Assembly: GCA_009746045.1 (NCBI GenBank)
Contig: RPFO01000891.1
Coordinates: forward strand, 1,364,410-1,428,409
Direction of reading: 5' to 3'
Source: Mesostigma viride
Lineage: Eukaryota; Streptophyta; Mesostigmatophyceae; Mesostigmatales; Mesostigmataceae
DNA: 64,000 nucleotides
Shown here: piece after piece, positions 42,700-64,000 of the stretch
Numbering within the stretch: the first letter of the stretch is position 1
Layout of the letters: every line of letters begins with the position of its first letter
Position numbers and translations under genes: made by a program
The notes under the pieces: model-generated
The model's database searches: none
What the model was told of the DNA's origin: nothing
Seen by the model: only the letters and a program-made list of their open reading frames with translations

Positions 42700-43904
42700 T
42701 CAAGCACTGGCGTCGCTGGGGGATGCCGTGGGCACCGTCCCAGCTACTGACTCAGCACCTGCTTGGTTCGCTGCCTCCAGCTCTCGCTCTTGAGCAGTGG
42801 CTGCGATGGGCGTCTCTGGCCGCTCCTCGTCGCTGCCAGCGGCGTCCTCCCCGTCGGCGTAGGGTCCAAACACTCTGCTAACGGGTCGCCCGTCTGCAGA
42901 CTTCTCCACTGGGATCCGGGGCTCGCTCCCACTCGAGCGATCCCACTCAAGGTTCCTCACCCACCGCGTTCCACCACCCCGCTTGTCGTTGCAAGCCCCA
43001 CGACCACCGTAGTCGTGTTCGGGCTCTTGCGGGACGTGCAGCTCAGCACGACGTCGTGCAGCGTACCCTTCTGTGTACCGTCGCCTTGATCTATCTGCTG
43101 AGATGAACGTTCGATGATCCCCTCTGGCTGATCAACGAATTGGTAATGGAAGTCTTCTGGCGTTACCTCCCGACCCGTGATGACCTCGACCACTGGATCG
43201 TGTGCGTCTGGTTCCGCCGCCCGCGGTGTGTCGAGTGTTGACCAAATCCCAAATGGTCGTGTGGTTATCACCCACCGGTCTGCGTTACCCCGTGACTCCT
43301 GCAAAAGAATGTTCACGAGGTGTTCGCACGTTTGTGAAACCACCTCTGCCGACGACCAGGGGTTGTCGACTTCGCGCGCCTGCGCTTGCCTGATCACGTC
43401 CGGGACTTCAACTCCCGCGCCCAGCACAGACGTTGCCACCTGATGGTTGAACAGTCGCGCTGCTCCCAGTCCAATGGCCACGATCTGGCCCAGTGCCTCC
43501 CGCGCCAAATCCAGCTGCGACACGGTCACGTGCCCGCCCTGGTGAGCCACCTCCAGACCGTAAATGGTCGAGGACAGCTCGTCCCGTATTGACACAAACT
43601 TTTCGACGGCCTCTCGCGACAATTCGCCGGGAGCTGTCGAAGCCTCAATCTGCATCACAATGGGGTCGCTCGCCGCCGGCCCTGCTGCAGTTCCGCAAAC
43701 TGCTACCCAACCTTTCTTCGCCAGCCCCCTTGCCAGGTACGCCGCCTGGACGAAGGTTGATGCGGTGCTCGGATGAGCGTAGGGATGAAAAGGTCGTGAT
43801 CGCTCCGGGGCTCCTACCCGAAGCTGCGGCTGCGAGCTCTGGCTTTGCGAAGGCTCAATGGCCTGTTCCCTCGGCACGTTGGACATGAAGAAGTAAGGAG
43901 ACAA
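42700..43904 (-). pseudogene. Element D ORF0: unknown protein before gag
   Basis: Function unknown. Starts at ATG 43,904, 8 nt inside the LTR border; MSNVPREQ at 43,886 is an alternative start. About 300 residues: Ser/Gln/Pro-rich start, a helical middle (AAYLARGLAKKGWVAVCGTA, LSREAVEKFVSIRDELSSTI, LDLAREALGQIVAIGLGAA) and DPVVEVITGREVTPEDFHY. A frame change near 43,000 leads to GTRWVRNLEWDRSSG and an acidic tail (DGEDAAGSDEERPE). TRW plus acidic tail also occur in the ORF0 of B. No membrane segment or known catalytic motif is evident. Confidence 0.6.
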
Positions 43905-43911
43905 TAATACG

Positions 43912-44555
43912 AGTTAGAAAGAGCTCCCAACGTATGTGAGCTCTTGATCTTTCACAGCGCGTCTTAGCCAATGTTGCAAGGCAGCAACCTTAAATCTGTT
44001 CACCAGGCCACGACCACAATGGGCACTTCCACGACCAAGGTGGCACCCACGGTTCGTGCTTTCCGAGATAGCTGGTCATCCCCCATGACCAAGCTATATC
44101 CTTTGCGTTGTTCCTCGTTCCCATCGGCGTGACGAGGCACGTGCAGGCGTGCAAGCAAATCCTCAACGTCCACTGGCATCAGTGCAGAGCCAGGACGAAC
44201 TGGATTTGCCTAGACTCTGCAACCTAGGAAGTACAGGACCTGTCACAAGCCTGCAAGGCCTAGTATCCTTGCAGACCTGTGCTAGCTCCAGTATTCCACC
44301 AGTCACAGGCTGCTGCTCCTCTGATCTACGTGGACCACAGTCACGTGATAATCAGGCTAAGCCTGTGCAGGCACGGCCTGCCACGTGTCCTGTCCACTAT
44401 GCCAGAGGACTGCACCCTAGTCGGCCACGGATGGCTAGGACTTCGGGACTTGATATCTTTCTTGTCCCTTGTCTGTTTCAGGCGGTCAGCACGGCGTTGG
44501 AAAGGTCTTTCCAAACTGCATCCACTTAGCATATTGGTTGCCCAAAATGCTAACT
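43912..44555 (-). repeat. Element D 5' LTR
   Basis: 644 bp, partner of 35,998-36,644. The internal region begins CGTATTATTGTCTCC on the sense strand. Confidence 0.92.
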
Positions 44556-44811
44556 TTAACCGTACAGGTAGTTGTACAAGGTTCCCAAGTCTGACAAACA
44601 ATAAACTCGCCCATCGACCCCCTTGGGCCGGTCCGAATCCACTATATAATAATTAATCACGACTCACTAAAGAAAACAAATCAGCCAAAGATTCGTTAAG
44701 CAACCAGCCGACCCTACAGGTCCCCACCTCAACCTCAGCTGGTGCAACCAAACACGAATCTTTGCAAGCAAGTCGTATAACACCTACAATTAATTTTCTC
44801 GGACCACTAAT
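44556..44811 (-). repeat. Repeat R1, copy 1, middle segment
   Basis: Begins with the TTAAC duplicate and runs to GGACCACTAAT, where element T is inserted. The uninterrupted order is seen in copy 2 (47,957-48,210). Confidence 0.8.
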
Positions 44812-44826
44812 GTGTGGAAACCTAGA

Positions 44827-44850
44827 AAAAGGCCTCAATTGAGGCCTTTT
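44827..44850. repeat. 24-bp perfect palindrome in left end of T
   Basis: AAAA, GGCCTCAATTGAGGCC, TTTT. A hairpin or a binding site for a dimeric protein would fit. Confidence 0.8.
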
Positions 44851-46548
44851 ATAAATTGGGTGTTGCATGTAATTACAATGAGCCAACAAACTTTATTCCA
44901 AATATGAGTGAAGGCCATGCATTATTATGATTGTTTTGGGGTTCCCAGCACTTAACATCAGTCATATAGCCCTAATACCTATTTAATTATGATTTACTAA
45001 AACAGGGTGTCGCTGCGACGGCACCATCAACACAACATGACCATAGATACAAGCGACCAAAAGGCGCCAGTACTCAGTTCCATCTGCATGTAACATGTCT
45101 TTTGGACCTTACGAGGTTCCCCCACGACACGGTAAGCATGGCATGACATGGCATGCTCCCCAAGGGACCCCTCACACACACTTGCACGGCCGGGGCTGTC
45201 GCGCAGCACTGCAGGCAGCAATAGCCTGCCAATGATGGGTATTGCACGTAACCATGAGGAATCCAAAGCCTCTATTACAAACACGGACAAAGATCATGCA
45301 TTATAATGATAGGAGTGACCTTCCAAGCTCTTAGCTTCACTCACATAGCCCCAATATCTACGTTGTTACGGTATATTATGACAGGGGTTTGCTGCCGCGG
45401 CAGCAGATGAACAGCACATGGCAAGATATACAAGCATAACTCGACAACATTTGCACAGCCTACTAGACCTCTTAGCTTGATTTTGGGCTTTGCAAGGGTT
45501 GCCTGAGACATGGCCAGCATGGCAGGAACTGCCATGCTTCTTATGGAAAGCAAACACGTCTACAAGGCGGGGGCCAGCCGCAGAGCACTGCACGAAGTAC
45601 TATAACCTGCCTTACGTCACATCGGCACTAGGCGCCGATAGGCAGCTAAAAACTGACGATATCACAAGCAAATCGATGCCATTACCTTTCTACCACCAGG
45701 ACGCACTTACCTTTCACACCCCTCACACCCGGGATCACTAGGCACGCATATGCGCTGGCGCTGAACGTGGCTGCATTAGAAAAGCTGTTCAAGCTCGGCG
45801 TTTTCAAGTTGTCCGGAAGCGATGCAGCCCGCAAATCTCGCCGGACAGACGCTCCATGCGTCGTCCATTGACGTATGAAAGCGGCTGCAGCGGCCTCACC
45901 AGCGCTGTTCGCATAATGGCGCTCCCATACCTGGGGGCGCGCGCGCGTTTATTGTCCGCATCCCAGTTTTTCCTAGCTAAAAACACCCCTTCCTCTTCCT
46001 ACGGATCCACGCCAAAAGGCTCGAAAATAGCCAGTGCCCCTTTAGTCACGGCTGCCCCAACATCCCCCCCCGCCGTTCCGCTAGTCTCTTCCCAGCATAT
46101 CGAAGCACCGGCCTGCTGGCAGGCGCACTATCAACGCCAATTACGCCCCATCTGAATTTCACTAACCTGGCATTCAGCACACAAATAACGACCCCACGAA
46201 TTTAGAAATCGACTTTTGACCCATTTAGCGATCGGGCTAGCTTCATGGATAATTTATCTACCCAACGCGCTCCTTACTGGTCGAAATGATGCACGAACGT
46301 GGCCATACGGTCTATTTCACTCGAGGCCGCCATGGTCGTGCATTCGTGAAAATTCGTCGTCCGGTTGCACGAAAGTGGCCAAAATAGGTACTTTTCCACC
46401 TCACATATCTTTCAGTAACCGTCGACCCCTGTCGACCCCAACGGGTCAGGACGCTCAGCACATATACCAGATTCGCGCCACTGGGGCCGGACGACCCATA
46501 GGACCGGTCCTTCCCGCCAAAATTACCGTCCCCATGTGACCTTGGTGA

Positions 46549-46606
46549 AAAAGGCCTCAATTGAGCCAAAAGGCCTCAATTGAGCCAAAAGGCCTCAATT
46601 GAGGCC
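46549..46606. repeat. Triple half-palindrome repeat in right end of T
   Basis: AAAAGGCCTCAATTGAGCC occurs twice in tandem, then the full GGCCTCAATTGAGGCC. Confidence 0.8.
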
Positions 46607-46620
46607 TCTGGGTAAATAGA

Positions 46621-46809
46621 CACTAATTAATAGCCACCGACCCTTATAAACAACCGGGTCATCCAAGGAAAATTCGGGCGAACAGGAAACCCTTTGTACA
46701 GATCGAATCAGTCAGCCCGGCCATGTCGCAGACAGCCTTCCACATCCAGGCCAAGGCATAGCGGCCCTATCTTTCCCGCATGCTAAACTATATTCAGAGA
46801 AAACCGATT
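46621..46809 (-). repeat. Repeat R1, copy 1, first segment
   Basis: From the CACTAAT duplicate to the R1 start AATCGGTTTTCTCTG (read on the minus strand). It abuts the end of copy 2 head-to-tail at 46,809/46,810. Confidence 0.8.
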
Positions 46810-46936
46810 AAGATCACTGAGCTCCCAAGAAGACCAGCATTTGATTGAATACAATAAGTGGAGCCCTGCCACAAATGCAGCAGTTAACAGTGGCCTTAAG
46901 GTTTCTCAATCCGCACGCGGAAGCAAGAAGCCTCCA
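46810..46936 (-). repeat. Repeat R1, copy 2, last segment
   Basis: Ends CTCAGTGATCTTA at 46,810. Interrupted at 46,937 by an 848-bp insertion, and resumes at 47,785. About 19 bp of R1 are missing at the junction. Confidence 0.75.
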
Positions 46937-47784
46937 CCCAATTACCCCCCCCTGGCGCCAACCCCATTGCGCCGATTAAACTCATGACCACCGTGCGCGA
47001 AAGAGCGTGTCGCAACATCTTAAATGGCGACTCAGCCCGCGCTAGGCTATATTAACCCCCGCAGGGGCCCGCTGGTTAAATGCGACACAAGCCGGTGACC
47101 ACCCCAAAAGCAAGCCCCAACCAAAAAAGAGCCAGCATTTCACAATTCCGGAACCGTCCAAAAAGGAAAGAGGTTTTACGACACCATAATAGACTGAGCC
47201 GCGCAACAGGTGCTGAGACGAAAAGGAACGACAAAGGTCTGGCGTAGCCTCGCCTCCCTAAGACACCCTCCCCAACGCGAGTCTCGCAATAGGGAAATTT
47301 CTAGCTTCGGAGCGCAACTCTCGCGCGGCTCCTATTTGTCCGGCAACTACCCCTCCTCGGCAGGGGCAGCTGGACAACTGACCTGCCGCCACAAAAAATA
47401 TTTTATGACAAAAAAATTCGTTGCTGACAGGAACCTGGTTCAGGACCTTTTGAGTCCAGGTCACTTCCCACGCACCATCGCAAGGTGGCAAGCCCGCGAT
47501 GTGACACTGGAGCTGTTTTAGTAACTCAGTTATAAACAGCTCCGCCGAAGCTGGTCAAACCGCCGGAGTAGCGCCCCATCCTTCGCCCACGTCAAAAAGA
47601 CCCGCAGCCGGGGAAAAACGACGTGGGGGTAAATTTAAATTTTCTTTCCGTTGCACGACCAACTATACTATGCTTGGTCGGACAACAATTAGCGGTTGTG
47701 CCACCATCTGCCTCGGCTACAAGACAGATGCAACCCGCGCTAGAATGTGCAATGTTGCACAGGCGGCCATTGCCGCAATTGTGA
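46937..47784. other. 848-bp insertion in R1 copy 2, type unknown
   Basis: Not present in the other R1 copies. Neither clear terminal inverted repeats nor a target duplication are seen, and no convincing gene. The 103-codon frame at 47,210-47,521 has no recognisable motif. Confidence 0.5.
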
Positions 47785-48396
47785 AAGAAACAATTGCGGA
47801 TCATTGCCGGCCTAGCTTGCTTAAGGCATGGCCCGCCGACACACAAGCTGACATCATCCTAAATTAAGTAACACCAGCATGCGTCACACACCGGCCTGAA
47901 CAGTGCTGAAAACGCCACTACAAACAGCGTGGCCACGCACCCCCAGGCTAGTGCGTTAACCGTACAGGTAGTTGAGTAAAGGTTCCCAAGTCTGACAAAC
48001 AATAAACTCGCCCATCGACCCCCTTGGGCCGGTCCGAATCCACTATATAATAATTAATCACGACTCACTAAAGAAAACAAATCAGCCAAAGATTCGTTAA
48101 GCAACCAGCCGACCCTACAGGTCCCCACCTAACCTCAGCTGGTGCAACCAAACACGAATCTTTGCAAGCAAGTCGTATAACACCTACAATTAATTTTCTC
48201 GGACCACTAATTAATAGCCACCGACCCTTATAAACAACCGGGTCATCCAAGGAAAATTCGGGCGAACAGGAAACCCTTTGTACAGATCGAATCAGTCAGC
48301 CCATGTCGCAGACAGCCTTCCACATCCAGGCCAAGGCATAGCGGCCCTATCTTTCCCGCATGCGTTAATTAAACTATATTCAGAGAGAACCGATTC
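47785..48396 (-). repeat. Repeat R1, copy 2, first segment
   Basis: Includes the empty form of the D target (GTGCGTTAACCGTACAGG, about 47,952) and of the T target (GGACCACTAATTAATAGCC). Starts (minus strand) GAATCGGTTCTCTCTG at 48,396, next to GTAGCTTA of H2. Confidence 0.8.
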
Positions 48397-48720
48397 TAAG
48401 CTACTTCCTGCAAGGGTGGGAATGTAAACGATCCTTGCTCTAGGTGCACCAGGGCACTTGCAGCCCATGCATGATCTTCAAGCTATGCCCAGCTAAGGGG
48501 GAGCCTGTCATGGGGGGGAAGATCAGCATAGCTATACAAAAGCTAGGGCAGGGCGTCTCAGCAGAGAGTTACTCCCTGCATGGGCACGGCATAATTAAAT
48601 AAAGCTAGGCATCATCTGGAGGGTGGCTCATCATAGGCACACATGTACATGACTAAAAAGGCTAGGCCTCAGCTGGTATAGTGCCTGTAGTAGGCGGGCA
48701 TGTACAAGGCCACTGTCTAA
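48397..48720 (-). other. H2 3' UTR before the R1 units
   Basis: Similar to the H1 3' UTR (33,060-33,415), including TGCACCTAGAGCA and CCCACCCTTGCAGGAAGTAG. Confidence 0.7.
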
Positions 48721-50161
48721 CTATTCTACTCTACTGCTACTGTATTCCCCTAGGCTGGGGCTTCTCGGGGGTCGCTGGGGCCGCGCGGTGGTCGAGGGGG
48801 TCGCGTGCCAGGGCTTGTGGCCGACGTAGATGGCCGCCCCCTTCCAGCAGTACACCGGCTGGCCGGCCGCCTTGGTCTGCCGGAGCTGGAGGTAGGTCGG
48901 CCATAGCTCCCGTCGCCGTTGTTGCTGCGCCAGGGTCAAGTTGTCGTCCACGGTGAAGTGAGTCTTTTCGAGCCGCTTGCGGCGTCTGAGAAACGAAATC
49001 TTGTCCGCTGGGCTCTCAAAGATGAGAAGAAGCGGAGGCGTCCCTGCCTTACCCCGCGCACGGGCCCGGAGGCGGTGGGCGGTCAGCTTAATCTCACCAA
49101 GGAGGCCCATGCGTGCAAGGATTTTGCTCTCAAACGCACGTGCAAGCTTCTCGGAATTCTCACCTTCCTCAATGTCGAAGTTCTTGAGTATGGCGTTGAG
49201 GCTGCGCTTGGCGAGCTCGGCCTCCTCGCGGAGGTCAAGCGTCTGCCGCTGGAGCTGGGCTGCGACGGCGGAGGTGCATGGTGGAGGTGGTATGTTGCTT
49301 AAGCATGTCCGCCCAGGTCATGATGGGAGGAGCATCGCCGGCCAGGCCAGCAGGGGCTGGCTTGGCGGCAATGTCCTTCACCGCCTGAGCGGTGAGGCCT
49401 GCGGTGTTCTGCAGGACCTCGATAGCGATGGCATTGTCCTTAAGACGCTGGTCGATGTCGCGGAGCTGGGCGGTGATGGCGTCGGAGGTGGGGGTGGTGG
49501 CGGTGGAGGAGGCGAGGAGGGTGGAGGTGGCGGTGGAGATGGTGGAGAGGAGGGGAAGCTCGGCAGCCAGCGTGCTGCCCAGGGCCGCCACATCTGCAGC
49601 GATGGGGGCCACGTGCTGCTCGAGGGCCTCCTTGAGGAGTGAGCGGATGGAGGATTCGGTTAAGGTGGTGGTGAGGGGCTTGGGGGGCCAAAGCTCCTCG
49701 ATGGAGCGTCCAAGGAGGGAAAAGAGAGCGAATTGCTGGAGGTGGGGGCGGCGGAGGCTGGGAAAGCGGTCGAAAGCGGAGGCGCAATTCTGGTGAGGAT
49801 CAAAGAGGCGACCTCGGATGAAGAGCTGCTTGCACAGTTCAAGAAGCGAGGCGTGGGATCCAAAAAACACGCAGGCCAGGATGCGTTCTTCGGTAAACTT
49901 GTCAAAGAAGTCGGGCTGGCGGGCTTCGGCTACAAATTCGAGCTCGACCCAGCTCGGCTCGGCAGGGCCACTGCGCTTGGGTTCAGGCGACGCTGCTGGC
50001 GAGGCGGGCTCAGCAGGGGGCGGGACGACCACTAGAGCTTGGCTAGTGGCGCCGCTGCCTTCTGCTGGGCCGGTTGGCGAAGCTGCAGCCGGAGCTGCAG
50101 ACGTATTTTCATTGCTGAGCGCAGCCGCCAGGCTGCGTTGCGTCGAGAGGCGTTAGCTCAT
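48721..50161 (-). pseudogene. H2 ORF1 (L1-type RNA-binding protein), inactivated
   Basis: Homologous to H1 ORF1 over its length: SPAASPEPKRSGPAEPSWVE, FFDKFTEERILACVFFGS, LRDIDQRLKDNAIAIEVLQN, then in the next frame PADKISFLRRRKRLEKTHFT and RRELWPTYLQL. The third codon after the conserved ATG (50,161) is TAA where H1 has a Lys codon. Frame changes near 49,250 and about 49,120 separate the N- and C-terminal parts. The product cannot be made in full. Confidence 0.8.
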
Positions 50162-50342
50162 CGTATAGTGCGTTATAGCTTCGGAAAATTATATCAGCAT
50201 GTGCGTCGTAGAAAGACGCGTCGATATTGTGATATTCACGGCTCAATTCGGTGCTCAAACGTGAAAGTTATGAGCTCCGCCGTCAGCCATGGCTACCTCG
50301 TGGCTCGTGGCTCGTGGCTCGTGCAGATCCGCCGTCTTGGGG

Positions 50343-50870
50343 CCCATTAATCAATTAATTAATTAATTAGACTCGTGCTCCCGTTGGGGAGTCACGGAGC
50401 ATTAACCCCGATGGATGGATTGATGGATGGATGGATGGGGACACACAATCCTGCCGGTCTAATCTACAACATCAAGCCAACTCTATTCTAAGCTCTCTAC
50501 CCTAGGGGTCCTGTCTAGCGTGCTTCCTGCGTGTTTGCAAACGCGGGCGCTTCCCTATGGGAGGGGGTTCGTTGTCCTCGATCTATGACCTGGGCCCACT
50601 TGGCCTTGTCCATCATCTTGTTGCAAATCACGGAGAGGCATAGGCCCCTCATGTCCTCTACTAGCTGTTCTTTGAAGGTGCGGGCCTTGTGGCGTTGAGC
50701 TTTGCGGGGCCCGGCCCACTTAAGGAGGTGCTGGCCAGGCCCATGGCCCCGAACTCCTCAAGGACAAATGGGATGACCCGGTGGGGCCCCACATTGCCGT
50801 AGGAGGCAAACTTGTCGCGCTCAGCCACAGCGGCAGCAGCGCCGGCATCCACAGCGCCGCCCGGAGGATG
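50343..50870 (-). pseudogene. LINE L3: 5'-truncated element, ORF2 C terminus and tail
   Basis: On the minus strand VAERDKFASYGNVGPHRVIP then FVLEEFGAMG (50,840-50,740), then in the next frame RKAQRHKARTFKEQLVEDMR, GLCLSVICNKMM. This resembles the fragment at 22,370-22,640 and is typical of the very end of a LINE ORF2. The 3' UTR ends with the hairpin GTGCTCC...GGAGCAC-type stem (about 50,374-50,401 read in reverse) and (TTAA)n. A GATG-type short repeat lies at 50,413-50,438. Confidence 0.6.
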
Positions 50871-51449
50871 TGGCGACCGGAGAGCGGCCGAGCCACGGAG
50901 ACATCATATATACTACAATATTTACTACTGCTGTAGTCCTCACATGCGTGATGTTGGATCGCCATGTATCCAGGAATAGTTGTCTCAGTTTCGTCCATTC
51001 GTACATAAAAAACCGCTGACTTTCTTGCAATAAATAGCTACAATGCAGGTGTGCTCCGATCCATAAAAGCTAGAGTGATCTCCATCTGCGCAATCTATGC
51101 CAGGCTGACGGAAGTAGGCGCAATACGCCTGAGGTGTTTTGTGAAGCACGGGGAGATCGAATGAGAACAAGGTTCTTGATGACTTGGTTGCGAGCTGTGA
51201 ACAAATCCTACACTGTCAAACCAGCATTGACCTGCCCGGGGAACTCACGCGCTCAAACGGCCGTGCCATCTAATATAACCTGTAGTCCGAGCAGCAAAGG
51301 GCGCATGGACGTCAAGTGTTCATGGGTACGTTACAAGTCAACCAGACAGTTACACTATGTCTACCCTAACTTACATCCTCAGTCAGCTGCAGAAGCGATA
51401 TAAATTTACGTACAGCCCTGGCAACCATTGCCATGGACGAGGAATCTTG
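50871..51449 (-). other. 3' flank of the UNC93-like gene
   Basis: No gene seen. On the sense (minus) strand TGTAAG occurs about 75 nt after the stop codon (about 51,372); TGTAA is the usual poly(A) signal of chlorophyte algae, so this may be the mRNA end, but the motif is short. Confidence 0.35.

Positions 51450-64000
<12,551 letters not shown>

Larger units (their letters stand above)
35998..44555 (-). mobile_element. Element D: complete copia-like LTR retrotransposon (8,558 bp)
   Basis: LTRs of 647 bp (35,998-36,644) and 644 bp (43,912-44,555) differ by one substitution and two small indels, so the insertion is recent. TTAAC at 35,993-35,997 and 44,556-44,560 is the target duplication. In the sense (minus) direction: LTR, ORF0, gag, UGA, integrase, protease-like, RT, RNase H, long 3' UTR, polypurine tract, LTR. 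An uninterrupted form of the target lies at about 47,960 in the other R1 copy. A few one-base frame changes break the ORFs. Confidence 0.93.
44812..46620. mobile_element. Element T: non-autonomous DNA transposon with palindromic ends (1,809 bp)
   Basis: R1 copy 1 is split with CACTAAT on both sides (44,805-44,811 and 46,621-46,627); 7 bp match, 8 if one mismatch is allowed, as for hAT-type elements. Close to each end is the palindrome GGCCTCAATTGAGGCC (44,831-44,846; 46,591-46,606). At the right it is preceded by two 19-bp partial repeats. Outside the palindrome the ends are only loosely inverted. No transposase frame is visible. Two diverged copies of a ~370-bp block (about 44,885-45,250 and 45,255-45,615) lie in the left half; nothing recognisable is in 45,620-46,540. 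Confidence 0.6.
35581..50293 (-). mobile_element. LINE H2: ORF1-only element with two R1 units in its 3' UTR, opened by D, T and a third insertion
   Basis: Read on the minus strand: 5' end like H1 (50,293), ORF1 (50,161-48,721), 3' UTR to GTAGCTTA (48,397), R1 unit (48,396-46,810), R1 unit (46,809-35,677), then ATGTATGATAGGCC, the hairpin and (TTAA)n tail (35,676-35,581). In H1, GTAGCTTA is followed almost directly by GGATGTATGATAGGCC, so the two R1 units sit exactly between blocks that adjoin in H1. That this is one element and not a chance series of fragments is inference. Without insertions it would be about 3.5 kb. Confidence 0.6.

Noticed and set aside
47210-47521. 103-codon frame as a small host gene
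   Set aside because: No homology signal by eye, no introns or regulatory context, inside a recent insertion.

Overview
This window is eukaryotic nuclear DNA: spliced introns with GT..AG borders, LTR and non-LTR retrotransposons, cut-and-paste DNA transposons and large simple-sequence arrays. No prokaryotic or organellar features are visible. The taxon cannot be fixed from the sequence. A green alga or a similar protist is plausible (head-to-tail LINE chains, a possible UGUAA-type poly(A) signal after the host gene), but this is a low-confidence guess.

About 1-21.2 kb is one old copia-like LTR retrotransposon (B, + strand) broken by three others. E0 (minus strand, running off the left edge) sits in B's leading ORF. 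A (4,676-10,440, complete, LTRs differing at 2 of 448 positions, duplicated target GCCTC) splits B's integrase. C (12,979-19,041, duplicated target GCATG) splits B's reverse transcriptase and has lost most of its own 3' end, so its ORF now reads in frame into the rest of B. Taking the insertions out lines the B reading frame up again. A fourth relative, D (minus strand, 35,998-44,555, target TTAAC), lies further right. In A, B, C and D the visible order is gag - integrase - aspartic-protease-like domain - RT (- RNase H), not the usual copia order gag-PR-IN-RT-RH. They share other oddities: LTR ends AGTT..AACT, an H(A/G)DD box in RT, a DT(N/Q) protease motif, and in B and D an extra ORF before gag plus an in-frame UGA-CU between gag and pol.

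About 21.2-50.9 kb is a mosaic of older repeats. It holds LINE-type elements, several of which carry ORF1 only (L1b, H1, H2); one 5'-truncated LINE with endonuclease and RT (L2); a ~750-bp repeat unit (R1) present three times; a large TTAA-flanked piggyBac-like element without transposase (P); and a second DNA transposon with palindromic ends (T). R1 units served as landing sites for D, T, P and a LINE cluster. H2 appears to be one element with two tandem R1 units in its 3' UTR, later opened by D, T and an 848-bp insertion.

About 51.4-64.0 kb holds the only convincing host gene: the 3' part of an UNC93-like (major facilitator superfamily) membrane protein on the minus strand. Twelve exons with consistent phases encode 710 visible residues. 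Most of its longer introns contain a private tandem array with its own unit length (6, about 75, 7, 10, about 24, 2 and 9 bp). One 70-bp exon is squeezed between a 370-bp dinucleotide tract and a 1.45-kb nonamer array. The 5' end of the gene lies beyond 64,000.
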